From Streptomyces sp. WM6386 (GTDB lineage Bacteria > Actinomycetota > Actinomycetes > Streptomycetales > Streptomycetaceae): a DNA stretch of 64,000 nt. How positions within the stretch are numbered: position 1 is the first letter of the stretch; every line of letters starts with the position of its first letter. Below, piece by piece: positions 51,452 through 60,462 of this stretch. The notes under the pieces were generated by a model. It did no database searches. It saw only the letters and a list, made by a program, of their open reading frames with translations, and was not told the DNA's origin. The stretch lies in assembly GCF_000972385.1 (NCBI RefSeq), contig NZ_JXTE01000062.1, forward strand, positions 38,570 through 102,569, read 5' to 3'. Made by a program: the position numbers and the translations under genes.

Positions 51452-52776
51452 TCGGAGACTCCGAAGCCCTGCTTCTTCAGGTCGGCGACGGTGGTGTCCT
51501 GCATCTTGTCCAGGGCGGCGCCGAAGTCCGACTTGTTCTTGGCGGCGGCGCCGAACGCGTCCTTGAAGGTCGTGTACGCGACGTTCACGTTCGGACCCCA
51601 GGCCGAGGGCGCCGTGGTCTTCGCGATCTCGGAGGCCTTGGCGTAGAAGTCCGCCTGCTGGGAGAAGTAGTCCGGCGGGGTGGTGAAGGCGCCGCTGGTC
51701 TGGGCGTTCGTGGCGGCCGGGTAGATGCCGCTCTCCTTGGCCAGGGCCTGCAGGGCGTCGTCGTCGGTGTTCAGCCAGGCGGCGAACTTGGCGGCGGCCT
51801 CCTGGTGCTTGGAGTCCGTGGTGACGCCGGTGGAGGAGCCGCCCCAGCTGCCGGTCCTGTTCTCACCCGCGGCCCACTGGGGGAGCGGGGCCATGGCCCA
51901 CTTGCCCTTGGTGTCGGGCGCGGCGGTGGTCAGGGTGCCCGGCGCCCACACGGCGGAGACCCAGGCGATCTGCTTGCCGGTGTTGAGCGCCTTGTTCCAG
52001 GCCGGGGTGTACATCGGCTGGTTGTCGATGGCGCCCTCCTTGACGAGGCCGCCCCAGAAGTCGGCGACCTTCTTGGTGGCCGTGTCGTTGATGCCGACCT
52101 TCCACTTGTCGCCCTCGGTGGTCCACCACTGGGCGCCGGCCTGCTGGGCCAGGCCCGCGAAGAGGCCGGAGTCGTTGGCGGAGAAGGTGGTGAGATCCGT
52201 GTCGGGGGACTTCTTCTTCAGCGCGCGGGCGGTCTCGGCGAACTCGTCCCAGGTGGTGGGGACGGTCAGGCCGTACTTCTTGAAGAGGTCCTGGCGGTAG
52301 TAGAACATCATCGGGCCGATGTCCTGCGGGACCGCGTAGACGGCGTCCGTGCCCAGCGTGGTCTGCTGCCAGACACCGTCGGCGAACTTGCTCTTCGCGT
52401 CGCCGACGTTCTTCGAGATGTCCGCGAGCGCGTCATTGCTGACCAGGGTCGGCAGCGCCTGGTACTCGGCCTGGACCAGGTCGGGGGCCTTGCCGGCCTT
52501 GTGCGCGGTGAGGATCTTGGTGATCAGTGTGTCGCCGGATGCCTGCTTCTTCACCGTGACGGTGATCTGGTCCTTCTTGCCCTGGCCCTTGTTCCAGAGG
52601 TCGACGACCTTGTCCATGCCCGGCGTCCAGGTCCAGTACGTGAGCGAGACCGGACCGGAGTCGGCCTCGCTGTCCCCGTCGGACGAGCCGCAGGCGGCGA
52701 GTGCGGTGGCGCCGAGGGCAACGGCGACGGCGGATGCTGCCACTCTGCTGAGCCGGCTGCGCTTCGTGATGGGCAT
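51448..52776 (-). CDS. Galacto-oligosaccharide ABC transporter binding lipoprotein
   Basis: 442 residues. Lipoprotein signal with LAACG at ~25-30, a short acidic linker, then a family-1 solute-binding fold (VSLTYWTWTPGMDKVVDLWN, then LVQAEYQALPTL). First gene of the importer operon, divergent from GH42 beta-galactosidase. Counterpart of GanS; captures galactan fragments made by the GH53 enzyme (inference). Confidence 0.9.
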   Translation of the reverse strand: MPITKRSRLSRVAASAVAVALGATALAACGSSDGDSEADSGPVSLTYWTWTPGMDKVVDLWNKGQGKKDQITVTVKKQASGDTLITKILTAHKAGKAPDLVQAEYQALPTLVSNDALADISKNVGDAKSKFADGVWQQTTLGTDAVYAVPQDIGPMMFYYRQDLFKKYGLTVPTTWDEFAETARALKKKSPDTDLTTFSANDSGLFAGLAQQAGAQWWTTEGDKWKVGINDTATKKVADFWGGLVKEGAIDNQPMYTPAWNKALNTGKQIAWVSAVWAPGTLTTAAPDTKGKWAMAPLPQWAAGENRTGSWGGSSTGVTTDSKHQEAAAKFAAWLNTDDDALQALAKESGIYPAATNAQTSGAFTTPPDYFSQQADFYAKASEIAKTTAPSAWGPNVNVAYTTFKDAFGAAAKNKSDFGAALDKMQDTTVADLKKQGFGVSE

Positions 52777-52830
52777 GGATCTCTCCCCTGACCAGGGCCC
52801 CCGCCTGCTGCGGTAGGCCTGCCATGCGTC

Positions 52831-52844
52831 TGTGAGCGTTCACA
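52831..52844. promoter_or_regulatory. LacI-type operator at the importer promoter
   Basis: TGTGAGCGTTCACA, symmetric at 12 of 14 positions. It overlaps the -10 of the minus-strand promoter. Likely bound by the LacI protein encoded last in that operon. Confidence 0.65.
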
Positions 52845-52872
52845 GTAGAGAAACATCCCGGACACTTGTCAA
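52842..52872 (-). promoter_or_regulatory. Promoter of the galacto-oligosaccharide importer operon
   Basis: Minus strand TTGACA (52872-52867) and TACTGT (52847-52842) with a 19-base spacer, slightly long. The -10 is covered by the palindrome at 52831-52844. Confidence 0.5.
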
Positions 52873-52895
52873 TGGTTGTTTCCATGCGGTTATCT
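52866..52895 (+). promoter_or_regulatory. Promoter of the GH42 gene
   Basis: TTGTCA (52866-52871), an 18-base spacer and TTATCT (52890-52895). Its -35 overlaps, on the other strand, the -35 of the importer promoter, so the two transcripts start back to back. Confidence 0.45.
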
Positions 52896-52919
52896 TGGCC
52901 TCACACCGCTGATCAGCTG

Positions 52920-52933
52920 TGTGCACGTTCCCA
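52920..52933. promoter_or_regulatory. Second LacI-type site in the GH42 leader
   Basis: TGTGCACGTTCCCA, 11 of 14 bases identical to the site at 52831-52844. It lies downstream of the GH42 promoter, where a repressor would block elongation or initiation. With the first site, spaced about 89 bases centre to centre, it could allow looping. Confidence 0.45.
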
Positions 52934-52960
52934 AAAGATCGACCACAACGGGAGAAGCCC

Positions 52961-54982
52961 ATGCCGGAAGCCACCCCCAGGGGCCTCACCAGGCTCGCCT
53001 TCGGTGGGGACTACAACCCCGAGCAGTGGCCGGAAAGCGTCTGGCAGGAAGACGTCCGTCTGATGCGCGAGGCCGGCGTCACCATGGTGAGTGTCGGAAT
53101 CTTCTCCTGGGCGCTCCTGGAGCCCTCACGAGGGGTGTACGACTTCGGCTGGCTCGACCGCCTGATCGACCTGCTGCACGAGAACGGCATCCGCGTAGAC
53201 CTCGCCACACCCACCGTGGTGCCGCCGGTCTGGTTCTACCGGGCCCACCCCGACGCCCTGCCGGTGTCGCAGGAGGGCGTGCGCTACGAGTTCGGCTCGC
53301 GCGGCGCCATCTGTCACAGCAACGCCGACTACCGCGCGGCCGCCGCGAACATCACCACCCGGCTCGCCGAGCGCTACGGCGACCACCCGGCACTGGCGAT
53401 GTGGCACGTGCACAACGAGTACGGCGTCCCCGTCTCCGCCTGTTACTGCGACTCCTGCGCGGCCCACTTCCGCCGCTGGCTGGAGACGACGTACGAGACG
53501 GTGGAGGCCGTCAACGAGGCCTGGGGCACCGCGTTCTGGGGCCAGCGGTACGCGGACTTCGGGGACATCAACCCGCCGCGCCTCGCCCCGACCGTCGGCA
53601 ACCCGGCCCAGGCGCTGGACTACAAGCGCTTCGCCGACGCCACCATGCGCGAGAACTTCGTCATGGAGCGGGACATCCTGCACCGCCTCGCGCCCGGCGT
53701 CCCGGTGACGACCAACTTCATGACCGCCCTCAGCCAGTGCGACTCCGTCGACTACTGGGCCTGGGGCCGTGAGGTCGACATCGTCACCAACGACCACTAC
53801 CTGATCACCGACGGCCGCCGCACCCACGTCAACCTCGCGATGGCCGCCGACCTCACCCGCTCGGTGGCCGGGGGAGCGCCCTGGATCCTCCTGGAGCACT
53901 CCACCTCGGGCATCAACTGGCAGGCCCGCAACCCCGCCAAGGCCCCCGGCCAGATGGCCCGTAACTCCCTCGCCCACGTGGCACGCGGTTCCGAGGGCGC
54001 CATGTTCTTCCAGTGGCGCCAGTCCCGGCGCGGCGCCGAGAAGTTCCACTCGGCGATGCTCCCGCACGGCGGCACCGACACGCGCGTGTGGCGGGAGGTC
54101 GTCGAACTCGGCGCGTCCCTCGACTCGTTGAGCACCCTGCAAGGCACCCGCACCCAGGCCGACGTGGCCGTCCTGTGGGACTGGCACTCCTGGTGGGCGC
54201 AGAACCTCGCCTGGCGCCCCAGCGAGGACCACGACCCTCGCGAGCGCGCCGACGCCTTCTACGAGGCGCTCTACGACCGGCACCTCACCGTCGACTTCGC
54301 CCACCCGGAAGCCGACCTGTCGAGGTATCCCCTTGTCGTCGTACCCGCCCTCTACCTGATGACGGAGGCGGCCGGGAACAACCTCAAGGAGTACGTGGAG
54401 AACGGCGGCACCCTCGTCGTCTCCTTCTTCTCCGGGATCGTCGACGAGCACGACGCCGTGCACGAGGGCGCCTACCCCGGCGCGCTGCGGGACGTCCTCG
54501 GCCTGACGGTCGAGGAGTTCTCACCGCTGCTCCAGGGCGAGAACGTGCGCATCACCGGACCCGACGGCTCCGAGCTCAGCGGCGACGTGTGGACCGAGTT
54601 CGTGGTGCCGCGCGGCGCGGAGACGGTGTGGACGTACGCCGAAGGCCTCACCGAGGGACAGCCGGCGGTCACCCGCCACCGCCTCGGCCAGGGCACCGCC
54701 TGGTACGTCTCCACGCGCCTCGGCGCGGAGGGCCTCGACGCGCTGCTCGGCTGGGCGATCGAGGACGCGCAGGTCGCGACGCGTGTCGACCTGCCCCGCG
54801 ACGTCGAACTCGTGCGCCGCACCGGCGAGTCGGGGACGTATCTCTTCGCGGTCAACCACACCGCGTCGGACGCCAAGGTGCCGCTGGAGGCCTCCGGCAC
54901 CGAGCTGCTGACCGGTGAACGTGCCGCGGGCCGCCTCGAGGTCCCCGCGGGTGCCGTCCGGGTCGTACGGCTCGACGGCTGA
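52961..54982 (+). CDS. GH42 beta-galactosidase
   Basis: 673 residues, no signal peptide, so cytoplasmic. Starts with GGDYNPEQWPESVWQEDVRL, the usual GH42 N-terminus. Acid/base E153 in WHVHNEYG and nucleophile E312 in ILLEHSTSG. The cysteines CYCDSC (~161-166) match the metal-binding cluster of the family. Trimer and C-terminal beta domains follow. It releases galactose from beta-1,4-galacto-oligosaccharides imported by the divergent ABC system. ATG at 52961 with ribosome site GGAGAAG. Counterpart of GanA. Confidence 0.93.
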   Translation: MPEATPRGLTRLAFGGDYNPEQWPESVWQEDVRLMREAGVTMVSVGIFSWALLEPSRGVYDFGWLDRLIDLLHENGIRVDLATPTVVPPVWFYRAHPDALPVSQEGVRYEFGSRGAICHSNADYRAAAANITTRLAERYGDHPALAMWHVHNEYGVPVSACYCDSCAAHFRRWLETTYETVEAVNEAWGTAFWGQRYADFGDINPPRLAPTVGNPAQALDYKRFADATMRENFVMERDILHRLAPGVPVTTNFMTALSQCDSVDYWAWGREVDIVTNDHYLITDGRRTHVNLAMAADLTRSVAGGAPWILLEHSTSGINWQARNPAKAPGQMARNSLAHVARGSEGAMFFQWRQSRRGAEKFHSAMLPHGGTDTRVWREVVELGASLDSLSTLQGTRTQADVAVLWDWHSWWAQNLAWRPSEDHDPRERADAFYEALYDRHLTVDFAHPEADLSRYPLVVVPALYLMTEAAGNNLKEYVENGGTLVVSFFSGIVDEHDAVHEGAYPGALRDVLGLTVEEFSPLLQGENVRITGPDGSELSGDVWTEFVVPRGAETVWTYAEGLTEGQPAVTRHRLGQGTAWYVSTRLGAEGLDALLGWAIEDAQVATRVDLPRDVELVRRTGESGTYLFAVNHTASDAKVPLEASGTELLTGERAAGRLEVPAGAVRVVRLDG

Positions 54983-55007
54983 GCCGGCCCCACCGGCCGA
55001 ACCGACT

Positions 55008-55049
55008 CCCCTCCGCCCGTGCGAGCCGCTCGTGCCGCGGGCGGAGGGG
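55008..55049. terminator. Hairpin between the GH42 and GH53 genes
   Basis: Perfect 12-bp stem CCCCTCCGCCCG (55008-55019) / CGGGCGGAGGGG (55038-55049) with an 18-base loop. No U-tract. It may end the GH42 transcript, lower read-through into GH53, or stabilise the upstream message. Confidence 0.5.
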
Positions 55050-55113
55050 CCCTTCGCCGGCCCCCGGCGAGGGACATCCCCAACCCCATTTGTCGAAGGG
55101 ACGACGGACGAAG

Positions 55114-56673
55114 ATGTTCCATCCCAGACGCACCCTCCGGGCCCTGCTCCTCCCGCTCACCGCGGGGCTCGCCCTCACCGCCCTGCCCGCGCAGACCGCG
55201 CAGGCGGCCAGTACGCTCACCAACGGCGGTTTCGAATCCGACGGCGCGGGCTCGGCGGCCCCGACCGGCTGGTCCGAGTACGGCTCGACCGCCGCCTCGT
55301 ACTCCGAGTCCGGTGGCCACGGCGGCAGTTACCGCCTCAGCCACTACTCGTCCTCCGCCTACAAGGTGGAGACGTACCAGTACCTGTCCGGGCTGACCAA
55401 CGGGAACTACACCCTCACCGCCTGGGTCCGCTCCGGCGGCGGGCAGAACTCCGCGTACATCTCGCTGAAGAACTGCGGCAGTTCCGAGCAGCGCACCAAC
55501 CTGCCGGTCTCCGCCGGCGGCTGGATACGTGTCGTCACCTCCGTCGCGGTGACGAACAACCAGTGCACGATCAGCATCAACTCCGATGCCAACGCGGGCA
55601 ACTGGATCAACGTCGACGACCTGACCTTCACGTCGGGCTCGACCGGCACGTCCATCAAGGGCTCGGACGTCTCCTCACTCGCCAAGAGCGAGGCCCTCGG
55701 CGGTACGTACAGGACCAGTTCCGGCACGACCGGTGACGCGCTCGCGATCCTGAAGTCCGCCGGGCAGAACTACGCCCGCGTCAAGGTCTGGGTGAGCCCG
55801 AAGGACGGCTACAACACCAAGACGCAGGTGCTGGCGCTGGCCAAGCGCATCAAGGCGCAGGGCATGAAGCTGCTGGTCGACTTCCACTACTCGGACACCT
55901 GGGCCGACCCGGGTGCGCAGACCGTGCCGTCCGCGTGGTCGGGACACAGCTACAGCCAGCTGAAGACGGACGTCTACAACCACACGTACGACGTCCTCAA
56001 CGCGCTGAAGGCGCAGGGCACCACGGCCGACATGGTCCAGGTGGGCAACGAGATCAACGGCGGCATGCTGTGGAACGTCGGCTCCACCTCCAACTGGTCG
56101 CAGCTCGCGGGTCTGCTCAACTCCGGCTACGACGCGGTCAAGGCCGTCAGCTCCGCCACCCAGGTGGCGCTGCACCTCGCCAAGGGCGGTGACCTGACCG
56201 GCACCCGCTGGTGGTTCGACAACGCGGTCTCCAACGGTGTGAAGTTCGACGTCATCGGCCTGTCCTACTACGGCTACTGGCACGGTTCGCTCGCCGACTT
56301 CCAGACGACCCTGGACGACGCGGCCGCCCGCTACAGCAAGCCGGTCTTCGTCGCCGAGACGGCCTACCCCTTCCGTCTGGACAGCGACGACTCCTTCGAG
56401 AACATCATCGACCTCTCCAGCGAACTGGTCTCCGGCTACCCGGCCACGACGGCCGGCCAGACCCGGTGGATGAACGACGTCGCCAGTCTCGTGGAGGCCG
56501 TTCCGAACGGCCGCGGCCTCGGCGTCTTCTACTGGGAGTCGACCTGGACCGCGGTCACCGGCAACGGCTGGGACCCGACCGACGCCACATCCGGCAACGG
56601 CTGGGAGAACCAGGCGCTGTTCGACTACGACAACAAGGCGCAGCCGGCGATGGCGTGGTTCAGCCACCGGTAG
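55114..56673 (+). CDS. Secreted GH53 endo-beta-1,4-galactanase with N-terminal carbohydrate-binding module
   Basis: 519 residues. Signal peptide to ~32 (LLLPLTAGLALTALPAQTAQA). Residues ~33-176 are a beta-sandwich binding module (TLTNGGFESDG, NWINVDDLTF), CBM61-like or CBM4/9-like. Residues ~180-519 are the GH53 barrel: acid/base E313 in VQVGNEINGGML and nucleophile E415 in FVAETAYPF. It cuts beta-1,4-galactan (type I arabinogalactan) outside the cell into oligomers for the importer. ATG at 55114 with GGACGAAG; a TTG at 55090 is also open. Counterpart of GanB. Confidence 0.92.
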   Translation: MFHPRRTLRALLLPLTAGLALTALPAQTAQAASTLTNGGFESDGAGSAAPTGWSEYGSTAASYSESGGHGGSYRLSHYSSSAYKVETYQYLSGLTNGNYTLTAWVRSGGGQNSAYISLKNCGSSEQRTNLPVSAGGWIRVVTSVAVTNNQCTISINSDANAGNWINVDDLTFTSGSTGTSIKGSDVSSLAKSEALGGTYRTSSGTTGDALAILKSAGQNYARVKVWVSPKDGYNTKTQVLALAKRIKAQGMKLLVDFHYSDTWADPGAQTVPSAWSGHSYSQLKTDVYNHTYDVLNALKAQGTTADMVQVGNEINGGMLWNVGSTSNWSQLAGLLNSGYDAVKAVSSATQVALHLAKGGDLTGTRWWFDNAVSNGVKFDVIGLSYYGYWHGSLADFQTTLDDAAARYSKPVFVAETAYPFRLDSDDSFENIIDLSSELVSGYPATTAGQTRWMNDVASLVEAVPNGRGLGVFYWESTWTAVTGNGWDPTDATSGNGWENQALFDYDNKAQPAMAWFSHR

Positions 56674-56686
56674 TTCCTTCCTGACG

Positions 56687-56718
56687 GGGGCCCGGCCACA
56701 GCAGTGCGGCCGGGCCCC
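56687..56718. terminator. Terminator hairpin after the GH53 gene
   Basis: Perfect 11-bp stem GGGGCCCGGCC / GGCCGGGCCCC with a 10-base loop, 13 bases after the stop, followed by TT only. It closes the galactan locus. Confidence 0.75.
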
Positions 56719-56895
56719 TTCGTGTTAATCGGTCGATGACCGGCGAACGACCGACCGGATCGCCCATAGGTACACAGACGTTCCTCGCAAGTCCATTCGG
56801 TATCGGACAAGCCGTGTGAAGTCCGTACACGGCGGCCTGGACTGCGGGACAGTGGGAACACGCGGTACGAGGAGGCCGGTCCGGAGGGGGACGAC

Positions 56896-57183
56896 ATGCT
56901 GAGGACTCCCGTCACTGAGCGACGGCTGGACATTCTGGAATGGCTGAAGGATCCGGCCGCACACTTCCCGTCGCAGCGTCGCCGCGATCCGACCGAGGAC
57001 GGCGTCACCGCGGATGCCGTGGCCGCCAAGCTCGGGGTGCGTCGCCAGGTCGCCGACACCCACCTCGAACTGCTCACGGACATCGGCCTGTTGCGCGCCA
57101 GGCGGATCCGGCGGCGCACCTACTACCGACGGGACGAGGTGCGGATAGCCGAGGTGGCGCGCATGTTCGAGAAGGGCTGGTAA
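56896..57183 (+). CDS. Small winged-helix DNA-binding protein (ArsR-like)
   Basis: 95 residues, one helix-turn-helix with wing: TERRLDILEWLKDP, VTADAVAAKLGVRRQVADTH, LELLTDIGLLRARRIRRRTY. Ribosome site GGAGGGGG. It precedes the SMP-30-like gene by 45 bases on the same strand and may regulate that unit. Confidence 0.8.
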   Translation: MLRTPVTERRLDILEWLKDPAAHFPSQRRRDPTEDGVTADAVAAKLGVRRQVADTHLELLTDIGLLRARRIRRRTYYRRDEVRIAEVARMFEKGW

Positions 57184-57228
57184 GAAGGGCTCTCGGGCCC
57201 CCAAAGGCTCAGAGGCGACGAAGGGCGG

Positions 57229-58197
57229 ATGTCCGTGGAGCGTGCACAGGTGCTGGTCCCGCGCAGGTACGTCGCGATCGGCGGACGGGGCCCCGAGGAC
57301 GTCGTCGCCGACAGCCGGGGCCGTGTGCTGACCGGTGTGGAGGACGGCCGTATCCTCCGCCTCGACGGTCTCGCCGACCCGGCCACGACCCGCGTCGAGG
57401 TACTCGCCGAGACCGGCGGCAGACCCCTCGGTCTCGAACTCCTCGCGGACGACACCCTGTTGGTCTGCGACGCCGAACTCGGGCTGCTGCGCGTCGACCT
57501 GAACACGGGCGTCGTGCGCATCCTCGCCGACTCGGTGGCGGGGGAGCGGCTGAGGTTCTGCAGCAACACCGTCGCCCTCTCCGACGGCACCGTGTACTTC
57601 ACGGTCTCCAGCCGCCGCTACCCCCTCGACCAGTGGATCGGCGACCTCGTCGAACACACCGGCACGGGCCGGCTCCTGCGCCTCGCACCCGGCAGCGAGA
57701 CACCCGAAGTCCTCCTGGACGGGCTTCAGTTCGCCAACGGCCTCGCCCCGAGCGGCGACGAGTCCTTCCTGGTGGTCGCGGAGACCGGTGCGTACCGTCT
57801 GACCCGCCACTGGCTCACCGGCCCGAACGCGGGCCGCTCCGAACCCTTCGTCGAGCACCTCCCCGGCATGCCCGACAACATCTGGCGCGCCCGGCCCGAC
57901 GGACCCATCTGGGTGTCCCTGGCCGGCCCTCGCGTCCCCCCGCTGGACCTGCTGCACCGCGCCGGCCCGGCCGCCCGCCGTACCGCCGCCCGGCTGGCCG
58001 TGCACGCCCCCTTCCGCCCCACGGGCACGATCGGCGTCCTCGCGGTCGACGACCACGGCGAGACCGTCCACCACCTCACTCGCCGCCACTCCGGTTTCCG
58101 CATGGTCACCAGCGTCTGCCAGGCGGCCGGCCACCTGGTCCTGGGCAGCCTCCGGGAGCGGGGCGTGGCCCTGTGCGAGCCGCCCGCGCCCAAGTGA
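57229..58197 (+). CDS. SMP-30/gluconolactonase or strictosidine-synthase-like beta-propeller protein
   Basis: 322 residues, no signal. Six-bladed propeller repeats: [59 protein letters not shown] and [20 protein letters not shown]. The P-x-N-x-N/D pattern resembles the metal site of lactonases. The substrate is not evident; calcium-dependent lactonase activity is a family-level guess. Confidence 0.82.
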   Translation: MSVERAQVLVPRRYVAIGGRGPEDVVADSRGRVLTGVEDGRILRLDGLADPATTRVEVLAETGGRPLGLELLADDTLLVCDAELGLLRVDLNTGVVRILADSVAGERLRFCSNTVALSDGTVYFTVSSRRYPLDQWIGDLVEHTGTGRLLRLAPGSETPEVLLDGLQFANGLAPSGDESFLVVAETGAYRLTRHWLTGPNAGRSEPFVEHLPGMPDNIWRARPDGPIWVSLAGPRVPPLDLLHRAGPAARRTAARLAVHAPFRPTGTIGVLAVDDHGETVHHLTRRHSGFRMVTSVCQAAGHLVLGSLRERGVALCEPPAPK

Positions 58198-58256
58198 GCC
58201 CGGCGTTACCCTGTTGGCGGCCGTGATCAGGCCGTCCAGGCAGGAGACGTACGACC

Positions 58257-58712
58257 ATGACAGCCCCGGAGACCGAGACTCTCCGTGTCCCCACCCCCCG
58301 GCAGCCGGTCCTGCGCGGCCAGGGCCCCGTTGTCGCCGTGGTCGCGCTCGGCGGTGCCCTCGGGGCCACGGCCCGGTACGCACTCTCCCTGTGGTGGCCC
58401 CCGCAGCCGGGCGGATTCCCCTGGGCGACCTTCTGGACCAACGTCGTCGGCTGTGCCGTGATCGGGGTGTTCATGGTGGTCATCACCGAGGTGTGGGCCG
58501 CGCACCGCCTGGTCCGGCCCTTCTTCGGCACCGGCGTCCTCGGCGGCTTCACCACCTTCTCCACGTACGCCGTCGACGTGCAGAAACTCCTCGACTCAGG
58601 CCACCCCGGCACCGGCCTGGCCTACCTCGCCGCGACCCTGCTCGCGGCCCTCGCGGCGGTGTGGCTCGCCGCGACGGCGACCCGTCGCGTCCTGAAGCGG
58701 AGGCAGCCATGA
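58257..58712 (+). CDS. crcB: Fluoride channel subunit CrcB/Fluc
   Basis: 151 residues, four membrane helices. Family motifs [26 protein letters not shown] (the pore Asn) and [15 protein letters not shown] (the Phe/Thr track). It exports fluoride as an antiparallel dimer. Stop overlaps the DUF190 start (ATGA). First of a crcB-DUF190-crcB operon. No fluoride riboswitch was recognised upstream. Confidence 0.93.
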   Translation: MTAPETETLRVPTPRQPVLRGQGPVVAVVALGGALGATARYALSLWWPPQPGGFPWATFWTNVVGCAVIGVFMVVITEVWAAHRLVRPFFGTGVLGGFTTFSTYAVDVQKLLDSGHPGTGLAYLAATLLAALAAVWLAATATRRVLKRRQP

Positions 58713-59089
58713 CGAGGCTGACCGGTAACGCCCTGCGGGTGACCGTGCTCATCGGCGAGCACGACACCTGGCACCACAAGCCCCTCTACAGCGAGATCGT
58801 GCACCGCGCCCACGCGGCGGGTCTCGCGGGGGCCAGCGTCTTCCGGGGCATCGAGGGCTTCGGCGCCTCCTCGCGGATCCACACCTCACGGCTGCTGTCC
58901 CTGAGCGAGGACCTGCCGGTCGCGATCGTCATCGTCGACACCGAGGAGCGCGTACGGGCCTTCCTGCCACAGCTCGACGAACTCGTCACCGAAGGCCTGG
59001 TCGTCCTCGACGACTGCGAGGTCATCAGGTACGTCGGACGGGGTGAGGAATCCGGCGAACCGGACACGAACGGTAAGAGGTCGTTGTGA
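58709..59089 (+). CDS. DUF190 (PII-like) protein of the fluoride-channel operon
   Basis: 126 residues: [40 protein letters not shown], and [23 protein letters not shown]190 proteins often lie beside crcB genes and adopt a PII-like ferredoxin fold; the function is not established. Coupled at both ends (ATGA at 58709, GTGA at 59086). Confidence 0.88.
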   Translation: MTRLTGNALRVTVLIGEHDTWHHKPLYSEIVHRAHAAGLAGASVFRGIEGFGASSRIHTSRLLSLSEDLPVAIVIVDTEERVRAFLPQLDELVTEGLVVLDDCEVIRYVGRGEESGEPDTNGKRSL

Positions 59090-59448
59090 ACTGGCTGCTG
59101 GTCGTCGCGGGCGCCACAGTCGGTGCCCCGCTCCGCTATCTCACCGACCGCGCGATCCAGTCCCGCCACGACTCGGTCTTCCCGTGGGGCACCTTCGTCG
59201 TCAACGTCACGGGCTGCCTGATCCTCGGCCTGCTGACCGGCGCCGCCGGGTCCCACCACCTCCAACTCCTGCTCGGCACCGGCCTGTGCGGCGCCCTGAC
59301 CACGTACTCGACCTTCTCGTACGAGACCCTGCGGCTGACCGAGACGGGCGCGGGGCTGTACGCCCTCGCCAACGTGGGTGGGAGCCTGGTCGCCGGTCTG
59401 GGGGCGGCTTTCGTGGGCGTGGAACTCGCCCGCGCCGTCTGGGCGTAA
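59086..59448 (+). CDS. crcB: Second fluoride channel subunit CrcB/Fluc
   Basis: 120 residues, four helices. Motifs [28 protein letters not shown] and [16 protein letters not shown] start overlaps DUF190. With the first CrcB it may form a heterodimer, the arrangement known in Gram-positive genomes with paired crcB genes. Confidence 0.92.
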   Translation: MNWLLVVAGATVGAPLRYLTDRAIQSRHDSVFPWGTFVVNVTGCLILGLLTGAAGSHHLQLLLGTGLCGALTTYSTFSYETLRLTETGAGLYALANVGGSLVAGLGAAFVGVELARAVWA

Positions 59449-59521
59449 GGCTTCGGGACACATCCGCGTGTAGTAAGACTGTCCCCGCCGAACCCCCTCC
59501 CCGCTGGAAGAACTGGAACCC

Positions 59522-60358
59522 ATGAGCGCCATCAGCGTCGGTCAGGCTGTCGTCCTCGGAGCCGTCGAGGGGGTGACCGAGTTCCTGCCCGTCTCCTCCA
59601 CCGGCCATCTGAAGATCGCCGAGGGGCTCATGAGCATCCCCGTCGACGACGACGCCGTGGTCGGGTTCTCGGCCGTCATCCAGGTCGGCGCGATCGCAGC
59701 CGTGCTCGTGTACTTCTTCAAGGACATCGTGCGGATCGTCTCCGCGTGGGGCCGTGGGCTGCGGAACAAGGAGGAGCGCTACCACCACGACTACAAGTTC
59801 GCCTGGTGGGTCATCTACGCCACGGTCCCGATCGTCGTCGTGGGCCTCGCCGCCAAGCCGCTCATCCAGGGCCCGCTCGCCTCGCTGTGGGTCGTCGCGG
59901 GCTCCCTGATCGTCGGCAGTGGGGTGATGTGGGCGGCGGACCAGATGGGCCGGCACAAGCGCGGGGAGGACGACACCTCGTTCAAGGACGCGATGCTCGT
60001 CGGCAGCTCCCAGATCCTCGCCCTGCTCTTCCCCGGCTTCTCCCGCTCGGGCGCCACCATGTCGACCGCGCTCATGCTGGACCTGGACCGCGTCGCCGCC
60101 ACCCGCCTGTCGTTCTTCCTGGGCATCCCCGCCCTGACCGGAGCCGGGATCTACGAGCTCAAGGACGCGCTCGGCACCGGCGCGGGGGCGGCCCCGCTGG
60201 CCGTCGGCACGGCCGTCTCCTTCGTCGTCGCCTACGCCTCCATCGCCTGGCTGCTGAAGTTTGTGGCCAAGCACTCCTTCAACGCCTTCGTCGTCTACCG
60301 GATCGTCGTGGGCGTGCTGCTGTTCGGCCTGCTGGCGACGGGTGCGCTGAGCAGCTGA
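59522..60358 (+). CDS. uppP: Undecaprenyl-diphosphatase UppP (BacA)
   Basis: 278 residues, about eight helices. Motifs EGVTEFLPVSSTGHLKIAE and PGFSRSGATMSTAL hold the catalytic residues. It recycles undecaprenyl diphosphate to the monophosphate carrier for peptidoglycan synthesis, and its overexpression gives bacitracin resistance. Separated from crcB by 73 bases; ends at a strong hairpin. Confidence 0.95.
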   Translation: MSAISVGQAVVLGAVEGVTEFLPVSSTGHLKIAEGLMSIPVDDDAVVGFSAVIQVGAIAAVLVYFFKDIVRIVSAWGRGLRNKEERYHHDYKFAWWVIYATVPIVVVGLAAKPLIQGPLASLWVVAGSLIVGSGVMWAADQMGRHKRGEDDTSFKDAMLVGSSQILALLFPGFSRSGATMSTALMLDLDRVAATRLSFFLGIPALTGAGIYELKDALGTGAGAAPLAVGTAVSFVVAYASIAWLLKFVAKHSFNAFVVYRIVVGVLLFGLLATGALSS

Positions 60359-60370
60359 CCGGACGCCGAC

Positions 60371-60401
60371 GGGTGTGAGACGGCTTTCACGTCTCACACC
60401 C
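60371..60401. terminator. Terminator hairpin after uppP
   Basis: Perfect 12-bp stem GGGTGTGAGACG / CGTCTCACACCC with the 7-base loop GCTTTCA, 12 bases after the stop. No U-tract. Confidence 0.75.
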
Positions 60402-60462
60402 CATGAAATTCTCCATTCACACGCCTTGACAGCACCCTCCTCGGGCCCGGAGTATCACTCCC

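Noticed and set aside
58198..58256. Possible fluoride riboswitch before crcB
   Set aside because: The leader is only ~60 bases and shows none of the conserved crcB-motif pseudoknot segments.
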